This document shows positions 12,363 to 20,076 of a stretch of 64,000 nucleotides of DNA, piece after piece. The notes beneath the pieces are model-generated. The model was not told the DNA's origin. It saw only the letters and a program-made list of their open reading frames with translations, and did not search any database. Every line of letters starts with the position of its first letter. Within the stretch, counting starts at the first letter, position 1. The position numbers and the translations under genes were made by a program. Location of the stretch: positions 31,627 through 95,626 of the forward strand of contig VXYL01000072.1 in NCBI GenBank assembly GCA_009846005.1, given 5' to 3'. This DNA is from Gammaproteobacteria bacterium (lineage in GTDB: Bacteria; Pseudomonadota; Gammaproteobacteria; Pseudomonadales; Azotimanducaceae).

Positions 12363-13583
12363 TCAGCCGCCGAACGCGGTACCCAGTTGGAACACCGGCA
12401 GATACATGGCGACCACGAGGCCGCCGACGACGATTCCGAGGATTCCCATCAGCAATGGCTCGACCAGCGCCGTCAGGCGGTCGACAGCCGCGTCCAATTG
12501 CGCTTCGAAGTGCGTGGCAGAGCGCGCCAGCATGTCGTCGAGGCTACCGGACTCCTCGCCGATGGCGACCATCTGCACGATCATGTCCGGGAACACGCGA
12601 CAGTCGCGCATCGACGCGGCGAGCGGCTGACCGGCGGCGACTTCGTCGCAGACGCGGCGGATTGCCTGGGCGTATACGACGTTGCCCGTGGAGCCCATCA
12701 CCGCGCGCAACGCTTCCACGAGCGGCATGCCGGCCGCCACGGACGTAGCTAGGGTGCGGGCGAAGCGCGCCACGGCCGCCTTGACGATGACATTCCCGGC
12801 GATCGGCGATTTGATCACGCAACGATCCCTCAGGTTCCGGAAACGCCGCGACCGACGATGCGCCATCGCGAATCCGAGGACGACGAGGGTTCCGAGGGCA
12901 AGCAGGATAGGCCATTTCTCGCGCAGTCCGTCGGAGATCCCGATCACGAGACGCGTGAACCCGGGTAGGTCGGCACCGACGCTGGCGAACACGGTTTCGA
13001 ATTGCGGGACGACGTGAATCAACAACAGCACGGTGACTATCGCGGCCGTCGCGATGACCACGGCGGGATACGTCATGGCCTTCGCGAGCTTGCGCCTCGT
13101 CGACTGGGTCCGCTCCTGGTAGGTCGCGATACGCTCCAACATGGCCTCCAGGGCACCCGACTGTTCGCCCACTCCGACCAGGTTGACGTAAAGGTCGTCG
13201 AACACGGCCGGGAATTTCGCCAGGGCGGACGTGAGCGGCGCACCCTCGGCGGTGTCTTGGCGAACGGTCTCGATCACGGCCACCAGTTTCGGGCTTCGTG
13301 CACTCTTTGCGACTATCTCGAACGCATGAACCAGGGGAACACCCGCCCGCAGCATGGTCGCCATCTGACGGCTGAAGATCGCGACGTCATCCGATTTGAC
13401 GCGTCTCGTCCTCCGCCACCCGGTTGCTTCCGGAGCACGCTTGCGACGAACGCGTCGCGGCGAGATGCCCCGTCGGCGGAGCGTGGCGCGTATGGCCTTG
13501 GGCGAGTCGGCGACCAGTTCGCCCGTGGTGTTTCGACCCAGTCGATCGACTCCCGTCCAGACGTATGTAACGGCGTCGGTCAC
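12363..13583 (-). CDS. pilC: Type IV pilus inner-membrane platform protein PilC
   Basis: 406 residues from GTG at 13583, which overlaps the pilB stop in GTGA, so the two are translationally coupled. The start gives VTDAVTYVWTGVDRLGRNT, a usual PilC opening (Y-x-W-x-G-x-D). Two copies of the T2SF domain follow, one near residues 70-195 and one near 275-395, each with a membrane helix, e.g. AIVTVLLLIHVVPQFETVF and the C-terminal LMGILGIVVGGLVVAMYLP. PilC anchors the pilus motor at the inner membrane and is turned by PilB. The in-frame sequence upstream of 13583 overlaps pilB and is not coding. Confidence 0.93.
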   Translation of the reverse strand: MTDAVTYVWTGVDRLGRNTTGELVADSPKAIRATLRRRGISPRRVRRKRAPEATGWRRTRRVKSDDVAIFSRQMATMLRAGVPLVHAFEIVAKSARSPKLVAVIETVRQDTAEGAPLTSALAKFPAVFDDLYVNLVGVGEQSGALEAMLERIATYQERTQSTRRKLAKAMTYPAVVIATAAIVTVLLLIHVVPQFETVFASVGADLPGFTRLVIGISDGLREKWPILLALGTLVVLGFAMAHRRSRRFRNLRDRCVIKSPIAGNVIVKAAVARFARTLATSVAAGMPLVEALRAVMGSTGNVVYAQAIRRVCDEVAAGQPLAASMRDCRVFPDMIVQMVAIGEESGSLDDMLARSATHFEAQLDAAVDRLTALVEPLLMGILGIVVGGLVVAMYLPVFQLGTAFGG

Positions 13584-15187
13584 GATTCCCCGCGAGCGGT
13601 TACTCGGTTGATTTCGCGCAGGCTGGTGATCCCGCGCTTCACCTTGCTCAATCCCGCGCGCCGCAGATCGATGAAACCGCTCGTTCGGGCCGCCGCGGCG
13701 AGTTCGAGGGCGCTGGCATCGTCGAGGATGAGCCGCTGCAATGCCGGCGTGAGCGCTACCACTTCGTAGATGCCCGTGCGTCCCTTGTAGCCGTGGTCGC
13801 AGCGATGGCAACCGTCGTCGAACGCATCGAAGGTCTCGATGCCCGCATCCACGTCGCCTTCTCCGAACCCCTCGTCGAGCAGTACCTCTGCCGACAATGG
13901 AAACGGTCGTCGACATGCCGGACACAGCACCCGCGCCAGTCTTTGCGCAACGATTAGGGTCACCGATGTCGCGACGTTGAATGCGGGTACGCCCATCGCG
14001 CGGAGGCGCCCCAAGGTCGCCGCCGCGGAATTGGTGTGCAGCGTGGACAGCACGAGGTGGCCCGTCTGGGCTGCCTTCACGGCCGTGTCGGCCGTGTCCC
14101 GGTCGCGGATTTCGCCGACCATGACCACATCGGGATCTTGGCGCAGGAACGCCCGCAGCGCCGTCGCGAAATCCAGACCCACGCGGCTATTCACCTGCAC
14201 CTGGTTGATCCCTTCGATGTTGATCTCGACCGGATCCTCCGCCGTGGCGATGTTGCGTTGTTCGTTGTTGAGCCGCTTCAAACCGGCGTAGAGGCTCACT
14301 GTCTTGCCGCTGCCGGTGGGTCCGGTGACGAGGATCATCCCTTGCGGCTGGTCGAGCGCGCCGAGGTAGCGGTCTCTCTGGTCGTCCTCCATGCCCAGTT
14401 CGTCGACGTCGAGCCGTGCTGAGGACTGGTCGAGGATGCGCAGCACCATTTTCTCGCCGTGCATGGTGGGCAGCGAACTGACCCGGAAGTCCACCGTGTC
14501 ATGCGCGCCGCCGCTGGCGAGGCTGAACTTGATACGGCCATCCTGGGGCACGCGCCGCTCGGTCACGTCCAGATCGGACATGACCTTGAGGCGAGCCGCC
14601 AATCTCGGCCCGACGCTCGGTGGCGGGCGGCTCGCCTCGCGCAGGATTCCGTTGACCCGAATGCGTATTCGGTAGGCGTTCTCGTACGGCTCGAAGTGGA
14701 TGTCCGAGGCGCCGGCCGCCACCGCGTCGGCGAGCACGTCGTGCACGTACTTGACGATCGGCGCCTCGTCCACGGCTCGCTCGGAGGTGCCGAACGAGGC
14801 GGCGACCTGGTGAGTGTCGTCATCCGCCAATTCGGCCAGTTCCCGGTCACCTTTCCCGGCGCAGTAGCGCTCGATGGCAACGCCGAGCGCCGCTCTCTGG
14901 ACCAGGACGCCCTCGATATCCGTCCCGGCATGGAACTTGATCTCGTCGAGTTGCGCGAGATCCGCTGGGTCCGCAATGGCAATGGATAGTCGACCGCCGC
15001 GACGTCGCAACGGCAGCACGCGGTATCGGCGGATGATCTCCTCGTCGAGCAGGCCACTCGGTATCGAGGCATGATCGAAAGCGGAAAGGTCCAGAAGCGG
15101 TACGCCGAACTCGGCGGACGTGGCCGCCAGTGCGTCGAGAACAGCGGCGTCGCCGCCACCATCGTTATTCTGCCCGTCGGACTGCAT
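13580..15187 (-). CDS. pilB: Type IV pilus assembly ATPase PilB (short N-terminus)
   Basis: 535 residues. It carries Walker A GPTGSGKTVSLYAGL, an Asp box around EDPVEINIEGINQVQVN, Walker B with FLRQDPDVVMVGEIRD, the His box STLHTNSAAATLGRL, and the tetracysteine zinc motif C-P-A-C-R...C-H-R-C. PilB powers pilus extension. Family members are usually about 565-570 residues; here the N-terminal MshEN-like half domain is short and the protein begins close to EFGVPLLDLSAFD, so the c-di-GMP-binding region may be incomplete. pilC and pilD follow; two pilin genes diverge at 15393. No pilT or pilMNOPQ lies in the window. Confidence 0.95.
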   Translation of the reverse strand: MQSDGQNNDGGGDAAVLDALAATSAEFGVPLLDLSAFDHASIPSGLLDEEIIRRYRVLPLRRRGGRLSIAIADPADLAQLDEIKFHAGTDIEGVLVQRAALGVAIERYCAGKGDRELAELADDDTHQVAASFGTSERAVDEAPIVKYVHDVLADAVAAGASDIHFEPYENAYRIRIRVNGILREASRPPPSVGPRLAARLKVMSDLDVTERRVPQDGRIKFSLASGGAHDTVDFRVSSLPTMHGEKMVLRILDQSSARLDVDELGMEDDQRDRYLGALDQPQGMILVTGPTGSGKTVSLYAGLKRLNNEQRNIATAEDPVEINIEGINQVQVNSRVGLDFATALRAFLRQDPDVVMVGEIRDRDTADTAVKAAQTGHLVLSTLHTNSAAATLGRLRAMGVPAFNVATSVTLIVAQRLARVLCPACRRPFPLSAEVLLDEGFGEGDVDAGIETFDAFDDGCHRCDHGYKGRTGIYEVVALTPALQRLILDDASALELAAAARTSGFIDLRRAGLSKVKRGITSLREINRVTARGES

Positions 15188-15392
15188 GGGCTTTGCACTA
15201 GGAGTGCCTTGCCAGGACGCCTAGGACTTTATCCGTTGGGCGTCTCCCGCGAACCGGCAGATCTCCTACGGGGTTGTCGGGAATTGGCGTTTTCTCCTGT
15301 AGGAAATCCGCCCGCGCCGACTTCCACGGTGATTTCACGACGTATGTTCGATTCCAACAACGCACTTGGTTTGTCGGAGGGCTGCGAGAGCA

Positions 15393-15851
15393 ATGCGACT
15401 GAGAAAACAACACGGTTTTTCACTCATCGAACTGATGATCGCGGTGGCAATCATCGGCGTACTGGCGGCGGCGGCGATTCCCGCCTACAGAAGCTATGTC
15501 GAGAGCTCGAACATGACGAGGATCAGCACGCACTACAGGCAGGGAGTCCGGTTCATCGAGTCGGAGTTCCGACGCCTGCGCACGGAAATCGCGATCGGCA
15601 CCCTCAACGCCGCACAGGCCGACGCCGACTACACCAACGCGGCCTGGATCCTGGCATTGAACGGCGATGGCGGGAAAGCGCCCGACGGTACTGACGCCTA
15701 CGCGGCCGCCCACAGCGACGCGGGAGGCGTCGTGGGCGTGTCGACTACCGGAACGTTCGCCACGGATGACGTCGTGGTCACGCTGACGCGGCCGGCGTAC
15801 GGTGATTTCGCCGCCGTCGAAACCCAGAGCATCGCCTGGGCCGACGTTTGA
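15393..15851 (+). CDS. pilA: Type IV pilin (major pilin candidate)
   Basis: 152 residues. The leader MRLRKQHG ends in glycine just before [20 protein letters not shown], the classic prepilin cleavage site with Glu at +5. After the hydrophobic helix comes a globular domain of about 120 residues with no cysteines, so it lacks the C-terminal disulfide loop of many PilA proteins. The ATG at 15393 follows GGAGGG by about 12 bases; an in-frame TTG further upstream is less likely. The gene diverges from pilB, as in Pseudomonas, and its stop overlaps the start of a second pilin gene. Confidence 0.9.
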   Translation: MRLRKQHGFSLIELMIAVAIIGVLAAAAIPAYRSYVESSNMTRISTHYRQGVRFIESEFRRLRTEIAIGTLNAAQADADYTNAAWILALNGDGGKAPDGTDAYAAAHSDAGGVVGVSTTGTFATDDVVVTLTRPAYGDFAAVETQSIAWADV

Positions 15852-16261
15852 TGGCGGCGCGACGCGGCGTTGGAATCAGAGGCCGACTGGCGGCGGGGTT
15901 TTCGCTGCTCGAACTCCTGATCGCCCTGGCCGTCATCGCCGTCGTGGCCGCGATCGCGGTTCCCGTATACCGGGACTACGTCGCCACGGCGCGGGACGCC
16001 GCGCTGGTGAGGCAAGTCACGACCATCGAGGTCTTCCAGGAGGACTACAAGCTCCGCACGGCCACCTACGGCGCTGGCCGCTACGACGCCGCGAACGGCA
16101 TCGCCACCCTGACCACCGCCATCGACTGGAAGCCGTCGCGCGACGACGGCGTCGTCTACGAAGTGACCGCGAACGGGGGCGAGAACTGGATGGCGAGGGC
16201 GACCGACTCGGCCGGCCGGACGATCTGTCGGGTGTTTCCCGGGGGAAGACCTTGCGGGTAG
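15851..16261 (+). CDS. Second type IV pilin-like protein
   Basis: 136 residues. ATG at 15851 shares one base with the preceding stop (TGATG), so translation is coupled. The leader [16 protein letters not shown] is long and basic and is followed by FSLLELLIALAVIAVVAAIA with Glu at +5. The mature part is short, about 120 residues, with two cysteines near the C-terminus (TICRVFPGGRPCG) that could form a small loop like that of major pilins. It may be a minor pilin or the main subunit of a two-component fibre. Confidence 0.88.
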   Translation: MAARRGVGIRGRLAAGFSLLELLIALAVIAVVAAIAVPVYRDYVATARDAALVRQVTTIEVFQEDYKLRTATYGAGRYDAANGIATLTTAIDWKPSRDDGVVYEVTANGGENWMARATDSAGRTICRVFPGGRPCG

Positions 16262-16330
16262 GTGGCGTGTTCTCTGTCAGCCGGCCTTGTGCTTGACCGA
16301 ACTGTGAACCAGAGATTACATTCTGCGGAA

Positions 16331-16624
16331 TTGTATGTCATCGAAAGCGCGACCTTTAGGCGCTGGATTGGTAGCCTTCGGGACCGCGCGGCAGTGGCAC
16401 GAATTAACGCGCGTTTGCGTAACGCATCCCTCGGCAATCTGGGAGATGTGAAGCCAGTGAGTTCTGGAGTCTTTGAAATTCGCGTGCATTACGGTCCGGG
16501 CTACCGCATCTATTGCCTGCGCGATGGGACCACTATCGTCTTGCTGAGCGGTGGTGACAAGGGTAGCCAAGCGCGCGACATCGAACGTGCCGGGCAGCTT
16601 GCCAAGGATTGGAGGCAGACATAA
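16331..16624 (+). CDS. RelE/ParE-superfamily (HigB, Gp49-like) toxin
   Basis: 97 residues when started at TTG 16331; an in-frame GTG at 16304 is the alternative. The pattern SATFRRWIGSLRDRAAVARI, then LGNLGDVKPVSSGVFEIRVH and YGPGYRIYCL, ending LLSGGDKGSQARDIERA, is that of the short addiction-module killer proteins in PF05973, whose members cut mRNA on the ribosome. It overlaps the antitoxin gene downstream. Base composition is less GC-rich than the pil genes, and it lies next to a tRNA gene, which suggests arrival by transfer. Confidence 0.85.
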   Translation: MYVIESATFRRWIGSLRDRAAVARINARLRNASLGNLGDVKPVSSGVFEIRVHYGPGYRIYCLRDGTTIVLLSGGDKGSQARDIERAGQLAKDWRQT

Positions 16625-16905
16625 CCGAGACTTTCTCCCGATGGGACGCCGCAAAACACCTCCACACTCACGAGGATGCGCGGCTATATGTGCAGGCTTG
16701 CGCCGATGAGGATCCAGGCGACGGCAGTTTGATCCGCGCCGCCCTTAACGACGTGGCACGGGCCGGGAACATGGCTGGACTCGCCCGCGAGGTCGGGATG
16801 AGCCGGGAGGGCCTATACAAGGCGCTATCCGAGAACGGCAACCCGACGTTCGCGACGGTTATGCGCATCGCGCGCGCGTTGGGGATGCAGTTGCGGATCG
16901 GTTGA
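16609..16905 (+). CDS. HigA-like HTH antitoxin
   Basis: About 98 residues. The C-terminal half is a helix-turn-helix: GNMAGLAREVGMSREGLYKAL followed by NPTFATVMRIARALGMQL, as in putative addiction-module antidote proteins paired with Gp49-like toxins. It would bind the toxin and repress the operon. The start is uncertain: TTG at 16609 lies just before a strong GGAGG, which places the best ribosome site five bases ahead of an ATA codon (16621) that overlaps the toxin stop (ATAA). An ATG there would be the usual arrangement, so the start codon may have mutated. Confidence 0.85.
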   Translation: MEADITETFSRWDAAKHLHTHEDARLYVQACADEDPGDGSLIRAALNDVARAGNMAGLAREVGMSREGLYKALSENGNPTFATVMRIARALGMQLRIG

Positions 16906-17029
16906 GATACCTACCTACGACTCGCGAGGCGTTGTGTTGAAGCCGACTCTCGAGTCAAGTAGACCTCGCCGCTGTTGGCGTAACAGGCGCAACCCGGTAA
17001 GCTTCGCGCCCGATCATTCCCGGATCAGT

Positions 17030-17105
17030 GCCGGAATAGCTCAGTCGGCAGAGCAACTGATTCGTAATCAGTAGGTCGGCGGTTCAAGTCCGCCTTCCGG
17101 CACCA
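17030..17105 (+). tRNA. tRNA-Thr (anticodon CGU)
   Basis: A 76-base cloverleaf with CCA encoded. Acceptor arm GCCGGAA / TTCCGGC, D-arm GCTC...GAGC, anticodon stem ACTGA / TCAGT with loop TTCGTAA (anticodon CGT in DNA, reading ACG), and T-arm GGCGG-TTCAAGT-CCGCC. It stands alone between a toxin-antitoxin pair and a Fic gene, a typical attachment point for small islands. Confidence 0.95.
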
Positions 17106-17114
17106 TTTTGTAGT

Positions 17115-17147
17115 GTATTGGATAGGACGTCTCACATTGTCCGATAC
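17115..17147. promoter_or_regulatory. Imperfect 33-bp palindrome, first of two upstream of fic
   Basis: Left arm GTATTGGATAGGACG, spacer TCT, right arm CACATTGTCCGATAC. The right arm closely matches that of the perfect copy at 17208-17240; the left arm has diverged. Both copies are preceded by TTTGTRGTGTATTGGA. It starts ten bases after the tRNA. Probably an operator. Confidence 0.65.
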
Positions 17148-17189
17148 CCCTGCGGCACCACTCTGATAGCTCGCCGAACCGAAGCAGGA

Positions 17190-17219
17190 TTGACCGACCT
17201 TTGTGGTGTATTGGACAAT
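17190..17219 (+). promoter_or_regulatory. Possible fic promoter overlapping the second palindrome
   Basis: TTGACC (17190-17195) and GACAAT (17214-17219) are 18 bases apart. The -10 element lies in the left arm of the perfect palindrome, so a protein bound there would block RNA polymerase. Read by eye; not verified. Confidence 0.4.
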
Positions 17220-17240
17220 GTGTCTCACATTGTCCAATAC
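17208..17240. promoter_or_regulatory. Perfect 15-bp inverted repeat upstream of fic (operator candidate)
   Basis: GTATTGGACAATGTG, spacer TCT, CACATTGTCCAATAC: all 15 pairs match. It ends 18 bases before the chosen fic start and is 93 bases from the first palindrome, close to nine helical turns, which would place two bound dimers on nearly the same face of DNA. Confidence 0.7.
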
Positions 17241-17258
17241 AAGCCCGCGAACGGAATT

Positions 17259-18611
17259 GTGCGTCTCCCCAAGTCCCCACCCGACTACGGTGATCTGGTC
17301 ACGTCGATCAAGCCGGATCGGCTCATGGCGATCATGGCATCGGGCATTGGCCGAATGCCACGCAACGAATACCTGCATTGGGATCGCATGCGATTCAAGA
17401 TTGCGCCCGAGGGCTTTACGAACGCGGAGTGGTGGGCTGCGACGAAGCTATCGCGCGCCGCGGTCAGGCACCCGCTTCCGTTCGTTGACAAACTGGGGGG
17501 GCCGTTTTCGTTCACCGAATACCCAAGCTTGTACCACCAACTCCACCAGATCGACCAGCGAGCGAGTGGACACATTGAAGTGCCGGCCGCAGCCATGGCG
17601 AACAAGGGCACCCGTGAGCGTTACGTCATGCGGTCCTTGGTGGAAGAAGCAATCACGTCAAGTCAACTGGAAGGTGCGGCTACGACCCGCGTCGTAGCGA
17701 AGGAGATGTTGAGAACCGGCCGATCACCGCGCGATACCAGTGAACAGATGATCGTAAACAACTACCACGCGATGGAGTTCATCAGAGACAACAGTGGTGA
17801 AGACCTTACTGAGGCCATGCTCCTCGAACTGCAACGGATCCTAACTGAGAAGACGTTGCGGACTTCGTCGGTGGGCCGGTTTCGGCGACCTGGGGACGCG
17901 GTTCACGTCGTGGACATGGAGGACAACATCATCCACACGCCGCCGGCTGCCGAGGAACTCGGCACGCGGCTAGCTCAACTCCTCGCGTTTGCGAACACGA
18001 AAGACGAGGAACACTTCATCCATCCTGTCGTCAGGGCAATACTGTTGCACTTCATGATCGGGTACGACCACCCGTTTGTTGACGGCAATGGCCGAACCGC
18101 CCGCGCTCTCTTCTATTGGTCAATGGCTAGGTCTGAATACTGGCTCATGGAGTTCATCTCGATCTCCCGATTCATCCGTAAGTCCTACGCGAGCTACGGA
18201 AGGGCTTATCTCTACTCGGAGAGCGACGACAACGATGTGACCTACTTCCTGAACTACAACCTTCGTATCATCAAACAGTGCATCGACGACCTGCACATCT
18301 ACCTTGTTCGCAAGCTCAAGGAGACAAGGCGGCTTGAGCGCATGTTCCGCGAAGGGAATCTTGCCCAGTACCTCAATCATAGGCAAAAGGCGCTTCTCGC
18401 CCACATGGTCAAACACCCTGAGACCGTCTACACCATCGATGCGCACAGACGATCCAACAACGTGAGCTACCACACGGCGAGGAAGGATCTTGACGAACTG
18501 GCGCGGCTAGAGTTCCTAGCCGGGACTACCCAACGCGGGCGAAAGCTCCTGTTCACCATGAACCCGAGCTTCTCCGACAACCTGCGCGACATTGTCGAAC
18601 TGCTCAACTGA
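17259..18611 (+). CDS. Fic-domain protein (AMPylase type, N-terminal inhibitory helix, C-terminal HTH)
   Basis: 450 residues from GTG at 17259; earlier in-frame starts run through the palindromes. Fic proteins usually transfer AMP from ATP to a target hydroxyl. The active loop HPFVDGNGRTAR (271-282) matches HPFxxGNGRxxR exactly. The inhibitory motif S134-x3-E138-G139 is of class II, N-terminal to the core. Near residues 1-100 is a Fic_N-type region, with YLHWDRMRF. The C-terminus (VYTIDAHRRSNNVSYHTARKD) looks like a winged helix that could bind DNA, perhaps the palindromes upstream. The target protein is unknown. Confidence 0.92.
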   Translation: MRLPKSPPDYGDLVTSIKPDRLMAIMASGIGRMPRNEYLHWDRMRFKIAPEGFTNAEWWAATKLSRAAVRHPLPFVDKLGGPFSFTEYPSLYHQLHQIDQRASGHIEVPAAAMANKGTRERYVMRSLVEEAITSSQLEGAATTRVVAKEMLRTGRSPRDTSEQMIVNNYHAMEFIRDNSGEDLTEAMLLELQRILTEKTLRTSSVGRFRRPGDAVHVVDMEDNIIHTPPAAEELGTRLAQLLAFANTKDEEHFIHPVVRAILLHFMIGYDHPFVDGNGRTARALFYWSMARSEYWLMEFISISRFIRKSYASYGRAYLYSESDDNDVTYFLNYNLRIIKQCIDDLHIYLVRKLKETRRLERMFREGNLAQYLNHRQKALLAHMVKHPETVYTIDAHRRSNNVSYHTARKDLDELARLEFLAGTTQRGRKLLFTMNPSFSDNLRDIVELLN

Positions 18612-18643
18612 TCTCTAGTTGCGTATCCAACGAGGAACGCTGG

Positions 18644-18664
18644 CACATCGAGCTCTGCGATGTG
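18644..18664. terminator. Hairpin between convergent fic and nadC
   Basis: CACATCG, seven-base loop, CGATGTG. It could end transcription from either side, but there is no strong T-run, so the call is tentative. Confidence 0.35.
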
Positions 18665-18675
18665 TGTTGCCGTCC

Positions 18676-19512
18676 TCAATCCCCAACGAACCGCACCGAG
18701 AGGTCGAGCGGCGAAACGTTCTTTGTCAACTCCCCCACCGAGACGTAGTCCACGCCGGTACGCGCGACCTCGGCAACGTTGTCGAAGGTGATCCCACCGG
18801 AAGCCTCCAACGGCACTCGCCCCGCAGTCGCCGCAACAGCGGCGTGCAGGTCGTTGATCGAGAGGTTGTCCAGCAGGATCCGATCCACGCCCGCAGCGAT
18901 GGCCTCTGCGAGTTCGCGTTGGTCTTCCACCTCCACCTCGACTGCCATGCAGGGGTGCCGACTGCGCGCCTCACACACTGCGGCGGCGATTCCCCCAGCC
19001 GCGACGATGTGGTTTTCCTTGAGCAGTAACGCGTCGTAGAGGCCCATGCGGTGGTTCTGACCGCCCCCGATCCTCACGGCGTACTTCTGTGCAACACGTA
19101 GCCCCGGAAGAGTCTTGCGCGTATCCAGGATCACGGCTTTCGTCCCAACGACGGCATCGACGAAACGCCGCGTCCGTGTTGCCGTGCCCGAGAGCAGTTG
19201 CAGGAAGTTCAATACCGTGCGTTCTGCCGTCAGCAGGCCGCGGGCCGGCCCTTCGAGATCGACCAACACGTCGTCCTTCTTCATCTGCGCACCGTCGTCG
19301 ACACGCCAGTCGAGACGAATAGCCGGATCAACCTGTCTACACGTCTCCTCGGCCCATGCCCGCCCGCAGAATACGCCCGGCTCGCGGGTCACGATGCGAG
19401 CGCGGGCATGCACCGCTGCGTCGATCAGCTCGGCGCTGACATCGCCGCTGCCGACATCCTCGGCGAGCGCCGCCGCGACGTTGCGTTTGACCGTGTCGGC
19501 GTCGGGTTCCAT
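18676..19512 (-). CDS. nadC: Quinolinate phosphoribosyltransferase NadC
   Basis: 278 residues from ATG at 19512. It makes nicotinate mononucleotide from quinolinate and PRPP in NAD synthesis. Conserved blocks: LAEDVGSGDVSAELI near the N-terminus, RTVLNFLQLLSGTAT, DTRKTLPGLR, the KYAVRIGGGQNHRMGLYDAL block with its binding arginine and histidine, LLKENHI, VEVEVED, LLDNL and LEASGGIT. It diverges from ampD with only 12 bases between the start codons, the arrangement known from enterics and pseudomonads, so the two must share a very compact promoter region or have promoters inside each other. Confidence 0.95.
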   Translation of the reverse strand: MEPDADTVKRNVAAALAEDVGSGDVSAELIDAAVHARARIVTREPGVFCGRAWAEETCRQVDPAIRLDWRVDDGAQMKKDDVLVDLEGPARGLLTAERTVLNFLQLLSGTATRTRRFVDAVVGTKAVILDTRKTLPGLRVAQKYAVRIGGGQNHRMGLYDALLLKENHIVAAGGIAAAVCEARSRHPCMAVEVEVEDQRELAEAIAAGVDRILLDNLSINDLHAAVAATAGRVPLEASGGITFDNVAEVARTGVDYVSVGELTKNVSPLDLSVRFVGD

Positions 19513-19524
19513 ATTGGCGAGTAT

Positions 19525-20076
19525 ATGTACACCGTCACGGTCGATCATTGGCTGCGGGGCGCCAGGCGAATGCCCTCGCCGAACGCCAGCGCGCGTCCGG
19601 ATCCCGAGGACATCTCCCTCGTCGTGATCCACGGCATCTCGCTGCCGCCGGGGAAGTTCGGGACGGGACGGGTCGAGGCGTTGTTCACCAATACCCTCGA
19701 CACCGCAGTGGATCCGTCGCTCGCGGATCTCGAGGGCGTGCGTGTATCGAGCCACCTCCTCATCTCCCGCCGCGCCGACGTGTCCCAGTTCGTGCCGTTC
19801 GACCGCTGCGCTTGGCACGCGGGCGTCTCGAGTCACCGGGGCCGCGAGCGCTGCAACGACTATTCGATCGGTATCGAACTCGAAGGCACGGATGACCGGC
19901 CCTACACCAAACTCCAGTACGACAAGCTGGTCGACGTCCTCACCGTGCTCCTGCGCCACTATCCGCGTCTATCGCTTGCTGACGTGGTCGGCCATTCGGA
20001 AATCGCGCCGGGTCGCAAGACGGATCCCGGGCCGGCGTTCGACTGGCCGCGGCTCTACCGGGCGCTCGGGCGGTGA
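19525..20076 (+). CDS. ampD: 1,6-anhydro-N-acetylmuramyl-L-alanine amidase AmpD
   Basis: 183 residues, the same length as E. coli AmpD. It begins MYTVTVDHWLRGARRMPSPN; zinc ligands are visible in LVVIHGISLPPG and in VGHSEIAPGRKTDPGPAFDW. It strips the peptide from anhydro-muropeptides in the cytosol during wall recycling; in many species its loss induces AmpC beta-lactamase through AmpR. No ampC or ampR is in the window, and the membrane sensor ampE that often follows is also missing. A ROK sugar kinase gene follows instead, overlapping by 4 bases. Confidence 0.94.
   Translation: MYTVTVDHWLRGARRMPSPNASARPDPEDISLVVIHGISLPPGKFGTGRVEALFTNTLDTAVDPSLADLEGVRVSSHLLISRRADVSQFVPFDRCAWHAGVSSHRGRERCNDYSIGIELEGTDDRPYTKLQYDKLVDVLTVLLRHYPRLSLADVVGHSEIAPGRKTDPGPAFDWPRLYRALGR

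Noticed and set aside
15194..15209. Sigma-54-like GGCAC-N5-GTGCA on the minus strand before pilB
   Set aside because: It would put the transcript start inside the pilB start codon, so it is probably chance.
17148..17165. CGGCACCA after the first palindrome as a duplicated tRNA 3' end (attachment site)
   Set aside because: The match to the tRNA end is only 8 bases, too short to support an att repeat.
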